DNA from: Candidatus Gastranaerophilales bacterium
GTDB taxonomy: Bacteria; Cyanobacteriota; Vampirovibrionia; Gastranaerophilales; Gastranaerophilaceae
DNA length: 64,000 nt
Reading direction: 5' to 3'
Assembly: GCA_947624325.1 (NCBI GenBank)
Contig: CANQJT010000004.1
Span: 1-64,000 of the forward strand
In this document: one piece after another, positions 45,111 to 54,620 of the stretch
How positions within the stretch are numbered: position 1 is the first letter of the stretch
Layout of the letters: the number at the start of each line of letters is the position of its first letter
The notes under the pieces: generated by a model
Seen by the model: the letters and a program-made list of their open reading frames with translations, nothing else
Database searches by the model: none
Told to the model about the DNA's origin: nothing
Program-made: the position numbers and the translations under genes

Positions 45111-46511
45111 ATGCTTGATACATTATTAAACTTAAAAAGTGCTTTGGTTAAAGCAATGGAAAAAATTGCAGGGGAAGAAAATGTCCTTTATAAAAAGGAA
45201 GAATTAATTGTATATTCAACCGATTCAACAAATTCCACAGAACAAAAAGAAATTGCAGAAGTTGTAGTATTTCCGCAAAATACAATGCAGGTATCAGAAA
45301 TAATGAAATATGCATATAAAAAGACAATAGCCGTAACACCAAGAAGCGGAGGAACAAGTGTTTGCGGAGCATGTATACCTAAAAAAGGCGGTATTATTAT
45401 TGATTTTTCCAAGATGGATAAAATTTCGGAAATAAATAAAAATAATTTAATATGCAAAGTCCAGCCGGGAGTTGTAATAGAAGATTTAAAAAAAGAAGTT
45501 GAAAAACAGGATTTATACTATCCGCCTGACCCGTCAAATCTTAAAGCTTCTATGATAGGCGGAAGTATTGCCCTTAATTCGGGCGGACCTCATACATTTA
45601 AATACGGTGCAACAAAAGATTATATTATTGATTTAGAAGTAGTTCTTTCGGACGGAACAATTATTCATACAAGTTCTCAGTGTTCAAAAGATGTAACGGG
45701 TTATAATATGACTCAATTTTTCATAGGTTCTGAAGGTACTTTAGGCTTAATAACCGAAGCTGTTATTAAACTAATACCAAAACCCGAAGCAACAAGAGTT
45801 ATGCTTGCTTATTTTGATACTCTGGAAGATACTTCAAAAACAGTCAATGACCTGATTTCTAATCTAATAACACCTTCTGTTATAGATTTAATAGATAAAA
45901 ATACAATTAAAACAATAGAAAGTTTTTATCCGACAGGTTTATTAACCGATAAAACAGCTGCATTACTTATAGAGATAGACGGTTTTAAATCTGCATTAGA
46001 TGAACAGTATAATAAAATAATTGAAATATGTAAAAACAACAATTCTTCTTATATTCAAACTGCATCAACAAAAGAAGAGGAAGAAAAAATATGGATATCC
46101 CGCCGTTCATCATTTGGTGCAACCGCAAAACTCGCACCTAATGTTATGACTGAAGATGTTGTTGTCCCAAGAGACAAAATAGTTCCGCTTGTTAAAGGAA
46201 TACAGTATATCTGCGATAAATACAGCTTAAAAACCTGCATAATGGGGCATATCGGTGACGGCAACATTCATCCCAACATTGCTCTTGATTTGAGAAATGA
46301 AAAAGAAAGATTAAACTTTGAACAGGCGAAATCAGAACTTTTTGAATTGGCACTGTCGTTAGGCGGAACACTTTCGGGTGAACACGGAATAGGAAGCGAA
46401 AAATCCTATTTTATCAATAAAGCTGTCAATCCTGACTGCTTAGCATTGATGAAAAAACTTAAACAACTTTTTGACCCTAAAAATATCCTAAACCCGGGTA
46501 AAATCTTTTAA
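45111..46511 (+). CDS. glcD: FAD-linked glycolate/lactate oxidase subunit
   Basis: The 466-residue protein has an FAD-binding type 4 domain (TPRSGGTSVCGACIP, GGSIALNSGGPHTFKYG) and a C-terminal FAD-oxidase cap (GHIGDGNIHPN, SGEHGIGSEK). It oxidises D-lactate or glycolate. ATG 45111 follows GAGAGG. glcE and glcF are not present. cutA follows after 11 bp. Confidence 0.88.
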   Translation: MLDTLLNLKSALVKAMEKIAGEENVLYKKEELIVYSTDSTNSTEQKEIAEVVVFPQNTMQVSEIMKYAYKKTIAVTPRSGGTSVCGACIPKKGGIIIDFSKMDKISEINKNNLICKVQPGVVIEDLKKEVEKQDLYYPPDPSNLKASMIGGSIALNSGGPHTFKYGATKDYIIDLEVVLSDGTIIHTSSQCSKDVTGYNMTQFFIGSEGTLGLITEAVIKLIPKPEATRVMLAYFDTLEDTSKTVNDLISNLITPSVIDLIDKNTIKTIESFYPTGLLTDKTAALLIEIDGFKSALDEQYNKIIEICKNNNSSYIQTASTKEEEEKIWISRRSSFGATAKLAPNVMTEDVVVPRDKIVPLVKGIQYICDKYSLKTCIMGHIGDGNIHPNIALDLRNEKERLNFEQAKSELFELALSLGGTLSGEHGIGSEKSYFINKAVNPDCLALMKKLKQLFDPKNILNPGKIF

Positions 46512-46522
46512 AGGAGGGTGAA

Positions 46523-46837
46523 ATGGAATATTGTATAATAAACTGCACAACACAAACAAAAGAAGATGCCGTCTTAATTGCAAAGGAATTAACAAAAAAA
46601 CATCTTATTGCCTGCGCAACCATTGTTCCTTCTGTAACTTCCGTTTACTTTTGGGATAATAAATTAAACGAAGACTCTGAAGCTTTAATGATAATCAAAA
46701 CCAAAACCGAATTATATGAAAAAGTTGAAGAAGAAATAAAAAAACTGCATAAATATGAAACTCCAGAAATCATATGTACTCCGATAATTTCAGGAAGCAG
46801 TGAATATTTAAACTGGATAGAAAAACAAACAAAGTAA
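46523..46837 (+). CDS. cutA: Divalent cation tolerance protein CutA
   Basis: The 104-residue protein has the CutA1 pattern: LIACATIVPSVTSVYFWD and TPEIICTPI. Homotrimeric proteins of this family are linked to metal tolerance and signalling. AAGGAGGGTG precedes the ATG. Confidence 0.9.
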   Translation: MEYCIINCTTQTKEDAVLIAKELTKKHLIACATIVPSVTSVYFWDNKLNEDSEALMIIKTKTELYEKVEEEIKKLHKYETPEIICTPIISGSSEYLNWIEKQTK

Positions 46838-46850
46838 AAGGAAACAAGCA

Positions 46851-47726
46851 ATTTTCGGATTTTTAAAAAAAGAAAAAGAACCTATATACTCAGTAAAAAT
46901 GCTTTATGACAAATCAAAACCATTAACAAAGCGAAATGTCATCGAATTTTTACGCAATTGCGGTATTGAAGTTAAAACTAATACCAAAGCAAGAGGTAAT
47001 CAAGGTTTATATCAAAAAAACAGAATAGATTTATCCCGTAATATCAAAGAAGATAAGGCTATAGAAGTTCTTGTTCATGAGTTTGCACACCATATACATT
47101 ATAAAATTGACAAAGATTTTACAAAAAACGGCGGAAGCCTCGAAAAACTTTTTGATACAAAAGATATAAGCCAAATAAAAGCAGAGCTCATAAATGTAAC
47201 AAGGTTAACAGATAAAAATTCCCGTTTAAGTGTATTTACTCAAGCTAAAGAAGAAACCGCAAAAACCGTTACTGGAATGCAAAAAGCGATAAGAAGGGAT
47301 TACCCTAACTTTTTAAGGTCTAAAAAATTTCCGGAATTTGAAAAATATATTAAAAACTCCGATGCAAAATATCTTGTTAAATATGATGCAATAAAGATAA
47401 TGAAGGGCATTTTCTTTAAAAAAGAGCAGACTTATTCCGTTAAAAACCTTGAAAATGACTTTCCTGATATGCCTAAAGCTTTTCAGCTTTATATAAAATT
47501 ATGCTCAATGCAAAGAAAACAAGCAAAAATCTCAAGAAGAATAAACAAACTTTCAAAATATTATGAAAAACCTACAGAGCTCTTTGCAAGGTTTGTAGCA
47601 GGATATTTCATGACACCTGAAACAATTAAAACTGTTGCACCCATTTCAACACAGAAATTTGACAAGTTACTTATTAACGGTTACTATAAGGAATTAAAAG
47701 ATTTATTTGAAATATTTAAATACTGA
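46851..47726 (+). CDS. Putative zinc metallopeptidase, possible ATT start
   Basis: The HEFAHH motif (HExxH type) and a later ELFARF glutamate suggest a zinc metallopeptidase, but no family was recognised. The first ATG is at 46899 (275 residues). The same frame extends upstream to ATT 46851, reading (M)FGFLKKEKEPIYSVK, and AAGGAAA lies 8 bases before it, whereas no good site precedes 46899. I favour the ATT start, giving 291 residues. It lies 13 bp after cutA, and the downstream SGNH gene begins 22 bp after its stop. Confidence 0.6.
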   Translation: MFGFLKKEKEPIYSVKMLYDKSKPLTKRNVIEFLRNCGIEVKTNTKARGNQGLYQKNRIDLSRNIKEDKAIEVLVHEFAHHIHYKIDKDFTKNGGSLEKLFDTKDISQIKAELINVTRLTDKNSRLSVFTQAKEETAKTVTGMQKAIRRDYPNFLRSKKFPEFEKYIKNSDAKYLVKYDAIKIMKGIFFKKEQTYSVKNLENDFPDMPKAFQLYIKLCSMQRKQAKISRRINKLSKYYEKPTELFARFVAGYFMTPETIKTVAPISTQKFDKLLINGYYKELKDLFEIFKY

Positions 47727-47748
47727 AAATAATCATTTTAAAACTGAT

Positions 47749-48699
47749 ATGAAAAAATTTTTTAAATTCTTTTTTATTATATTAATTAACTTACTTATAC
47801 TTTTTATTGTTTTGGAATACCTATGTTTTTTAAGTTTGGCACAAGGAGTTGCTCAGTATCAAAACAAAGAATATAAAAATTTAAATATTATACAAAAATT
47901 CAAGATTTTAAAAAATTATAAATATAGCCGATATGCACTTAAAAATTTTGATGAAGTGTATAAAATTATTAAAGAAAACAATTTAAGAAAACCGGTAGGT
48001 TTAGAATATACAAAAAAACCAATATTAATAATGGGCTGTTCCTATGCATACGGATGGGGTTTAGATGAAAAAGACACATTAGGATACAAATTATCTCAAA
48101 TAATGAAAAGACCTGTATATAACAGAGCATATGGCTGGTATTGGGGATTACAAACAATGCTATACCAAGCAAGAAGAAAAGACTTTTATGAAGAAGTGCC
48201 TGAGCCTGAATATATTATTTATGTTTTTATTGATGATCACATTAACCGAATTTGCAGAAGCGATGCACATAATCTGTTTCCTTATCCTCATTTAAGATAC
48301 ATTAAAAGAAACGGACAAATAGTAAGGGAAAAATTTCCTCAAAGATATAATTTATACATATTCAGAAAATATACATTAAAAAGACATTACGGTTTATTAA
48401 AAACGCAAGGTTGTAATCTTGCTGTTGATATATTTAAGGAAACAAAAAAAGAATTTGATAAACACTGGTCTAATTACAAGTTTATAATATTAGTTTATCA
48501 GGATCATATGATGAATAAAGATTTGGAAGAAAATATAAAATTTAATGAACTTGAAAAAGACGGGTTTATTGTTATCAAAAGTTCTGAATTGACAGGCAGA
48601 ATAATGAATAAACCTGAAGATATTCATGATGATAAAATTCATCCTTCAAAGAATGCCTGGTCAATTATTGCACCTAAATTAGCGGAAAAATTAATATAA
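47749..48699 (+). CDS. SGNH/GDSL-hydrolase-like membrane-anchored protein, second copy
   Basis: The 316-residue protein starts with a membrane helix (FFIILINLLILFIVLEYL). It has IMGCSYAYGWGLDEKDTLGY (block I) and a C-terminal DDKIHPSKNAW (Asp-x-x-His), like the paralog at 3199-4080. ATG 47749 is preferred over an in-frame ATG at 47707 that overlaps the previous gene. Likely an envelope enzyme acting on acyl groups; substrate unknown. Confidence 0.6.
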   Translation: MKKFFKFFFIILINLLILFIVLEYLCFLSLAQGVAQYQNKEYKNLNIIQKFKILKNYKYSRYALKNFDEVYKIIKENNLRKPVGLEYTKKPILIMGCSYAYGWGLDEKDTLGYKLSQIMKRPVYNRAYGWYWGLQTMLYQARRKDFYEEVPEPEYIIYVFIDDHINRICRSDAHNLFPYPHLRYIKRNGQIVREKFPQRYNLYIFRKYTLKRHYGLLKTQGCNLAVDIFKETKKEFDKHWSNYKFIILVYQDHMMNKDLEENIKFNELEKDGFIVIKSSELTGRIMNKPEDIHDDKIHPSKNAWSIIAPKLAEKLI

Positions 48700-48775
48700 T
48701 CCTAAAATTTTGTATAAATATAAGAAGTTCAAAGATTTATTTGAATTATTTCAAAAAAAATATTAAAATCATTTT

Positions 48776-51016
48776 ATGAAAAAAGTTAGCGCATATGTTC
48801 ATACCCACTGGGATAGAGAGTGGTATCGGGAATTTGATGAGTTCAGATTAAGGCTCATTGAAGTTTTTGACAATGTTCTTGATATGCTTAATTCAGGCGA
48901 ACTGCCTTGTTTTTACTTTGACGGGCAGACTTCCGCTTTGGAAGACTACCTTGAAATAAGAGGCGAAAAATTAAACTTAATTAAAAAATTAATAAAAGAA
49001 AAAAAACTAAGAATAGGTCCTTTTTACTGTTCATCAGACAGCTTTCTGGTTTCGGGAAAATGTCTTATGAAAAATCTTGAACTTGGTATGGATTACGCAA
49101 AAAAGCTTGGGGAAACGGATTTTATAGGTTACATTGCTGACAGCTTCGGTCATAGTAAGGATATACCTTTATTGCTCAAGCATTTTGGAATTGATAAAGC
49201 TTGTCTTTGGCGAGGCTTAGGTGATTTACAAGCAGACCTTGACTGGGAGGGTATAAAAGTCACAAATCTTATTCAAGGCTACTTTCAGGATTTTTTAAAT
49301 CTTAATAAACCGATTGAAGAAAAAGCGCAATTGCTCAAAAGATATCTTGATAAAATCGCCTTAAAAAGCGGAGAAAATGTTCTTTTACCAATAGGGGCAG
49401 ATCACTTAGCAGCTGCAAAAAATTTAAAAGAACAAATTAAAGAATTAAATAAAATTTATACCGATTATAAAATAGAAATAGCAACTCCGTTTGAATATTT
49501 TGAAAAAATTAAATCAAGGCAAAAAGTAAAAGGCGAGTTTTTAGAAAATTCCTTAAACTTTATTCTGCCGGGGGTTTATTCAACAAGGCTTGATATAAAG
49601 CAAGCAAATGCGTACTCTCAGCATCTTTTAACAAATATAGCAGACCCATTGGAGCAGATAGGGCGAAAATATTATAAAACAAAAGACAGAAGTGCAGAAA
49701 TAAATTACGTATATAAAATGCTTATTAAAAATCACGCACATGACAGTATTTATGCCTGCAGTACGGATAAAGTCTGTGATGAAGTTACAGCAAGGTATGA
49801 AAAAGTAAATACCGCTGCAACAGGTATTATTAAAAGAACAATAAGAGATTTATCAAATGACAATGCGCCTTTAGCTGTCTTTAACCTTTCAAAATATAAA
49901 TACTCGGGGATTGTTAAAATTTACACCGATAAAAAATTTGACGGAATAAAAATCTCTTCAAAAAAAGGCTTTACTGATGAAAAACTTTATAACATTAATG
50001 AAATTCCCATAACAGAGGACTATACGACAATTAATGAATATTTGATAGACGTAAAAAATCTTGAGCCTATGTCTTTAACACATATTTCGGGTAAAAATTT
50101 ATGTACCGAACAAAATCTTAAAACAGGTAAAAACTTTATTGAAAATAAAAATATTAAACTTGAAGTAAGACAAGGTAAAATTAAAGTTACGGAAAAGCTT
50201 ACGAACACTGTTTATAACGATTTTATTACAATAACCGATTTAGCCGATATCGGCGACAGCTACAATTTTGGTGCATTAAAAAACGATAAACCCGTTAAGG
50301 CAGAATTAAAATCAGCTAAAATTACAAAGTCTAATCCCTTAATGGCTGTAATGAACCTTACTTTTAATATAGCTATCCCTTCAAAGTCAACAGATAAAGG
50401 AAGAAGTACAAAAACATACAAGCATAAAATAAATGTAAATGCAGTTTTATACAATCAGGCTCAACACCTTGAATTTAAAGTAAATTGGGAAAACAAAAGC
50501 AAAGACCATATTTTAAAAATAGGGTTTAATTTAAAAGAAAAAATATATACAACGGTAAATGAAGACCTTTTCAGCACGGTTGAGCGCAAATTTAATCCTG
50601 ATTTTGATATTTATAAACAAATCCCGGCGCAAAGAGGCAGAGAAATAAAACCTAATACCTCGCCTATGCAAAGATTTATGATGACCCAAGGTTTCGGGCT
50701 GATTACAAAAGGCTTAAACGAGTATGAAATAATTAAAAATACGGTAAAATTAACCTTGCTTAGAGCAACAGGTGTAATATCAAACCCTTATAACCCGACA
50801 AGAGGTACTCCTGCAGGGCCGCCGATTGAAACACCCAAAATGCAGTGCTTGGGCGAAAACAAAGCTGAATTTGCAATAACATTTACTAAATCAATTGATA
50901 AAATGTATATGTTATCCGATTTATTTTATTATCCTTGCGTTTCCTTATTCACAAATAAATCCGACCAAAAATTTAATCTAGTGTCGCAACCTTCCGCTTG
51001 CTCATCGCAACCGTAA
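48776..51016 (+). CDS. GH38 alpha-mannosidase, 3' end inside a dispersed repeat
   Basis: The protein has 746 residues. HTHWDREWY (zinc-binding His and Asp) and the nucleophile Asp in YIADSFGHS mark glycoside hydrolase family 38; LIKNHAHDSIYAC carries another metal His. No signal peptide, so it is cytoplasmic. From codon 732 onward the frame runs into the 116-bp repeat (50972-51087), which supplies the last residues and the stop. The original C-terminus may have been replaced. Confidence 0.88.
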   Translation: MKKVSAYVHTHWDREWYREFDEFRLRLIEVFDNVLDMLNSGELPCFYFDGQTSALEDYLEIRGEKLNLIKKLIKEKKLRIGPFYCSSDSFLVSGKCLMKNLELGMDYAKKLGETDFIGYIADSFGHSKDIPLLLKHFGIDKACLWRGLGDLQADLDWEGIKVTNLIQGYFQDFLNLNKPIEEKAQLLKRYLDKIALKSGENVLLPIGADHLAAAKNLKEQIKELNKIYTDYKIEIATPFEYFEKIKSRQKVKGEFLENSLNFILPGVYSTRLDIKQANAYSQHLLTNIADPLEQIGRKYYKTKDRSAEINYVYKMLIKNHAHDSIYACSTDKVCDEVTARYEKVNTAATGIIKRTIRDLSNDNAPLAVFNLSKYKYSGIVKIYTDKKFDGIKISSKKGFTDEKLYNINEIPITEDYTTINEYLIDVKNLEPMSLTHISGKNLCTEQNLKTGKNFIENKNIKLEVRQGKIKVTEKLTNTVYNDFITITDLADIGDSYNFGALKNDKPVKAELKSAKITKSNPLMAVMNLTFNIAIPSKSTDKGRSTKTYKHKINVNAVLYNQAQHLEFKVNWENKSKDHILKIGFNLKEKIYTTVNEDLFSTVERKFNPDFDIYKQIPAQRGREIKPNTSPMQRFMMTQGFGLITKGLNEYEIIKNTVKLTLLRATGVISNPYNPTRGTPAGPPIETPKMQCLGENKAEFAITFTKSIDKMYMLSDLFYYPCVSLFTNKSDQKFNLVSQPSACSSQP

Positions 51017-51087
51017 AGTTGCTCACCTTTTATAAATGCCACTCAAAAATTTCGCTCACGTTCCTTATCACGAAATTTTCTCGGACA
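50972..51087 (+). repeat. Dispersed 116-bp repeat, copy B
   Basis: Nearly identical to 10569-10684 in the same orientation. The hairpin arms AAAATTTCGC (51046-51055) and ACGAAATTTT (51070-51079) have one mismatch compared with the perfect stem of copy A. It encodes the end of the mannosidase. Confidence 0.85.
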
Positions 51088-51195
51088 ATTTTCAATATAA
51101 AAATTAATAATATTGATTTTGTCCTTTTTTCGGGATAATATCTTAAGTGAATAGTTAGGGCAGATAGGAATTTATCCTGATGTTGGAGGAAAAAG

Positions 51196-52443
51196 ATGTC
51201 ACATAGACGTGTAGTTGTAACAGGCATGGGATGTGTAACACCATACGGTATAGGTGTTGATAAGTTATGGAATAATTTAATAAACGGCAAAAGCGGAATA
51301 ACCGAACATAAACTTGATAAAGAAAAACACCTTGTAAAAGTGGCAGGGCAAGTTCCTGATGATATTAATGTTGAAGCATATATGGATTCAAAAGAAGCTA
51401 AAAGACTTGATAAGAGCATAATATATGCACTTATAGCAGCGGAAGAAGCTTATAAAGATTCAGGTTTAGACCTATCAAAAGAAGATTTAACAAGAATAGG
51501 AACAATAGTATCAACGGCTGCAGGCGGACTTGTAGTCGTTACAACAGGTTATGAAGATATGATGAAAAGAGGATTTCATAAATGCTCTCCGTTTACCGTT
51601 CCTATGATGATAGCAAATATGGCATCAGGTAAGGTTTCTATAAAATTCGGATTAAGAGGTCCCAGTAAAGCCGTATTATCTGCTTGCGCTACAGGAGCAC
51701 ATTCAGTCGGCGACTCCTATAGAACAATTCAGTTTGGAGATGCCGATATAATGTTTGCAGGCGGTGCAGAATCCAGTGTATGTGATTTTGGTATTGGGGC
51801 ATTTACAAGTGCCAGAACCCTTTCAAAAAGTACAAGACCCCCTGAAGAAGTATCAAGACCTTACGATAAAGACCGTGACGGGTTTGTATTATCCGAAGGC
51901 GGTGCAGTTTTAATTTTGGAAGAAAGAGAACACGCACTAAAAAGAGGCGCAAGAATTTATGCCGAATTAACAGGCTACGGACAAAGCTCTGATGCATACG
52001 ATATGGTAGCACCTGACCCCGAGGGCAGAGGCGCTGAACTTGCTATTCGCAACTGTTTAAAAGAAGCTGATAAACAGCCCAAAGATGTTGATTATATCAA
52101 TATGCACGGAACAAGCACGCATTTGGGCGATTTAGCGGAATCACAGACTGTTGCAAGAGTTTTTGGCGACAGAAAAGAAAACACAAATCTTTGCGTAAGT
52201 TCGACAAAATCAATGACAGGTCATATGCTTGGTGCAGCAGGTTCTACCGAAGCTATTGTTGCGGTTAAAACAATAGTAGAAGGTGCTGTCCCTCCAACTA
52301 TTAACTTAATTAACCCGGATCCTGAGGTAGCTGATTTAGATTATGTAGCAAATAAATCAAAGAAAAAAGACGTAAAAGTTGCATTATCAAACTCATTCGG
52401 CTTTGGCGGTCATAATGCCGTTTTAATGTTTGAAAAAGTTTAA
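51196..52443 (+). CDS. fabF: Beta-ketoacyl-ACP synthase II
   Basis: The 415-residue condensing enzyme has the catalytic triad Cys (LSACATGAHS), His (NMHGTSTHLGD) and His (STKSMTGHMLGAAG), and the C-terminal SFGFGGHNA. It elongates fatty acids. TTGGAGG precedes the ATG. No acyl carrier protein gene is adjacent; the copy B repeat lies upstream. Confidence 0.95.
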   Translation: MSHRRVVVTGMGCVTPYGIGVDKLWNNLINGKSGITEHKLDKEKHLVKVAGQVPDDINVEAYMDSKEAKRLDKSIIYALIAAEEAYKDSGLDLSKEDLTRIGTIVSTAAGGLVVVTTGYEDMMKRGFHKCSPFTVPMMIANMASGKVSIKFGLRGPSKAVLSACATGAHSVGDSYRTIQFGDADIMFAGGAESSVCDFGIGAFTSARTLSKSTRPPEEVSRPYDKDRDGFVLSEGGAVLILEEREHALKRGARIYAELTGYGQSSDAYDMVAPDPEGRGAELAIRNCLKEADKQPKDVDYINMHGTSTHLGDLAESQTVARVFGDRKENTNLCVSSTKSMTGHMLGAAGSTEAIVAVKTIVEGAVPPTINLINPDPEVADLDYVANKSKKKDVKVALSNSFGFGGHNAVLMFEKV

Positions 52444-52446
52444 TAT

Positions 52447-53559
52447 TTATTTAATTTTTTTAAGAACTTCAACTATACGTTTTGAAGCAAGCCCGTCGCC
52501 GTATGGGTTTACGGCTTCCGCCATGCGTTTATATTCGGTTTTCTCATCAAGCAATAATTGAACGGTTGCAACTATTTTATTTTTATCAGTCCCGACAAGT
52601 TTTACGGTGCCGTATTCAACCGCTTCGGGGCGCTCTGTTGTATCTCTTAAAACCAGTACGGGTTTCCCGAGTGATGGAGCTTCTTCTTGCACTCCGCCCG
52701 AGTCCGTCAATATAATATGTGATTTTTTCATTAATGCACAAAACTGCGCATACTCTAAAGGTTTTATTAAATGTATTCTGTCAACTTTGTCCAATAACTC
52801 ATAAACAGGCTTTTGTACATTAGGGTTCGGATGAACGGGATAAACCACTTGTATATCCTTGTTCTTTTCAACCAATTCCAAAACCGCTTTGCATATATTT
52901 CTTATCGGCTCGCCAAAATTCTCACGTCTATGAGAGGTCAAAAGTATTGTTTTTAGATCATCCTTTAAACCTAAATCGTTTAAAGAAACATTAGAAGTTT
53001 CAACAGTATAAAGCAGGGCATCAATTACGGTATTCCCCGTTTTATATATGTGTTTATCAGGTATCTGCGATTTTTTAAGGTTTTCGCAAGATTTATCAGT
53101 CGGTGCAAAATGATACGTACAGACACTATCTACAAAAACTCTGTTTATTTCTTCGGGGAAGGGATAATATTTATCAAAAGTTCTAAGTCCTGCTTCAACG
53201 TGTCCCACTGGGACTTTAGCATAAAATGCACTCAAAGCTGCTGCCATTGATGTAGTTGTATCGCCATGAACTAAAACAATATCAGGTTTAACTTTTTCAA
53301 TAACTTCTTTTGTTTTTAAAAGTACATCCGATGTCAGCGACCATAAATTCTGGTTATCCTTCATAATATCGAGGTCGAAATCGGGCTTTATGTTGAATAA
53401 TTCAAGGACTTGGTCTAAAATCTGCCTGTGCTGTGCAGTAACGCAAACAATACTTTCCAGCGAGTCAGAATTTTTTTCGATTTCTTTGACAAGAGGCGCC
53501 ATTTTTATAGCCTCAGGGCGAGTTCCGAATATTGTTAATACTTTGATTTTATTGCTCAT
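52447..53559 (-). CDS. wecB: UDP-N-acetylglucosamine 2-epimerase (non-hydrolysing)
   Basis: The 370-residue protein has FGTRPEAIKMAPL, LVHGDTTTSMAA, HVEAGLRT, and TDSGGVQEEAPSLGKPVLVLR, the full WecB set. It makes UDP-ManNAc for surface glycans. It lies 1 bp after trpS in the same direction and converges on fabF. Confidence 0.95.
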   Translation of the reverse strand: MSNKIKVLTIFGTRPEAIKMAPLVKEIEKNSDSLESIVCVTAQHRQILDQVLELFNIKPDFDLDIMKDNQNLWSLTSDVLLKTKEVIEKVKPDIVLVHGDTTTSMAAALSAFYAKVPVGHVEAGLRTFDKYYPFPEEINRVFVDSVCTYHFAPTDKSCENLKKSQIPDKHIYKTGNTVIDALLYTVETSNVSLNDLGLKDDLKTILLTSHRRENFGEPIRNICKAVLELVEKNKDIQVVYPVHPNPNVQKPVYELLDKVDRIHLIKPLEYAQFCALMKKSHIILTDSGGVQEEAPSLGKPVLVLRDTTERPEAVEYGTVKLVGTDKNKIVATVQLLLDEKTEYKRMAEAVNPYGDGLASKRIVEVLKKIK

Positions 53560-53560
53560 A

Positions 53561-54574
53561 TTAAATATTTACAGCCTCTCTGACTTTTGCCATTGTTTTT
53601 TCGGCTTCCGCTGCCGCTTTTTTACCGCCTTCATTAATGATATCACGAACTTTATTGATGTCTTTTGAATATTCTATACGTTTTTGCCTTATCGGTGCAA
53701 ATTTTTCATTTATTATTTTGCCCAGCTGTCTTTTGCAATCCGCACAGCCTCTTTGTCCTGCTTTACATTCGCAGTTTACTTGGTTAACCGTTTCACTATC
53801 CGCAAAAATTTCATAATATTTATAAGCCACCTCGCATTTATCGGGGTGTCCCGGGTCATCCTTTCTTGCACGGCTTCTATCCGTTATACACTGCATTATT
53901 TTCTTTGAAGTCGTTTCCTCGTCATCCGATATTTTAATATCGTTATGGAAAGATTTTCCCATTTTTTGCCCGTCAACACCTAATAATAAAGGTATTTGAG
54001 TTAACTTCGGCATAGGCTCATTAAATAATTCTGTCTTATAAATATTATTAAACCTGCGTGCAATATCACGAGTTATTTCAAGATGTGCTAACTGATCAAC
54101 CCCGACAGGAACAACAGCACCATTCATTGCCATAATATCGGCTGACATTAAAACAGGATATCCTAAAAGCCCGTAACTCAGCTGAGGCATATTCTCACTT
54201 GTATCCCCATCTTTATTTTTAAGTATTTTAACCATATCTTTTAACGTGGGGTCACGTTCCACCCAGTTATTAGGTGTTATCATACTTAATAAAATATGAA
54301 GTTCAGCTATCTGCAATACATTCGATTGAAAATATATCGTTGATTTATCAGGGTCAATTCCGCAAGCAAGCCAGTCTAATACCACATCAAGCTTATCTTG
54401 TCTTAAATTTTCGGTTTCGTTATACTTGGTTGTCAATGCATGCCAGTCTGCAACAAAATAAAAACAGTTATATTCTTCCTGTAATTGAACCCAATTTGTA
54501 ATTACACCCATATAATGCCCGAGATGTAATTTCCCCGTTGACCTCATGCCTGATACTAAGTTAACTTTTTCCAC
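53561..54574 (-). CDS. trpS: Tryptophanyl-tRNA synthetase with an iron-sulfur cysteine motif
   Basis: The 337-residue class I synthetase has the HIGH motif as KLHLGHYMG and KMSKS as KMGKS. The C-terminal half has cysteines spaced C-x22-C-x6-C-x2-C (from PDKC to CADC), as in the 4Fe-4S TrpRS of Thermotoga. GTG 54574 follows AAAGG and gives a normal N-terminus; the frame extends to 54601. Confidence 0.92.
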   Translation of the reverse strand: MEKVNLVSGMRSTGKLHLGHYMGVITNWVQLQEEYNCFYFVADWHALTTKYNETENLRQDKLDVVLDWLACGIDPDKSTIYFQSNVLQIAELHILLSMITPNNWVERDPTLKDMVKILKNKDGDTSENMPQLSYGLLGYPVLMSADIMAMNGAVVPVGVDQLAHLEITRDIARRFNNIYKTELFNEPMPKLTQIPLLLGVDGQKMGKSFHNDIKISDDEETTSKKIMQCITDRSRARKDDPGHPDKCEVAYKYYEIFADSETVNQVNCECKAGQRGCADCKRQLGKIINEKFAPIRQKRIEYSKDINKVRDIINEGGKKAAAEAEKTMAKVREAVNI

Positions 54575-54620
54575 AAACAACCTTTCAAAATCTTTTAACA
54601 AATTAAATTATATCAGAAAT

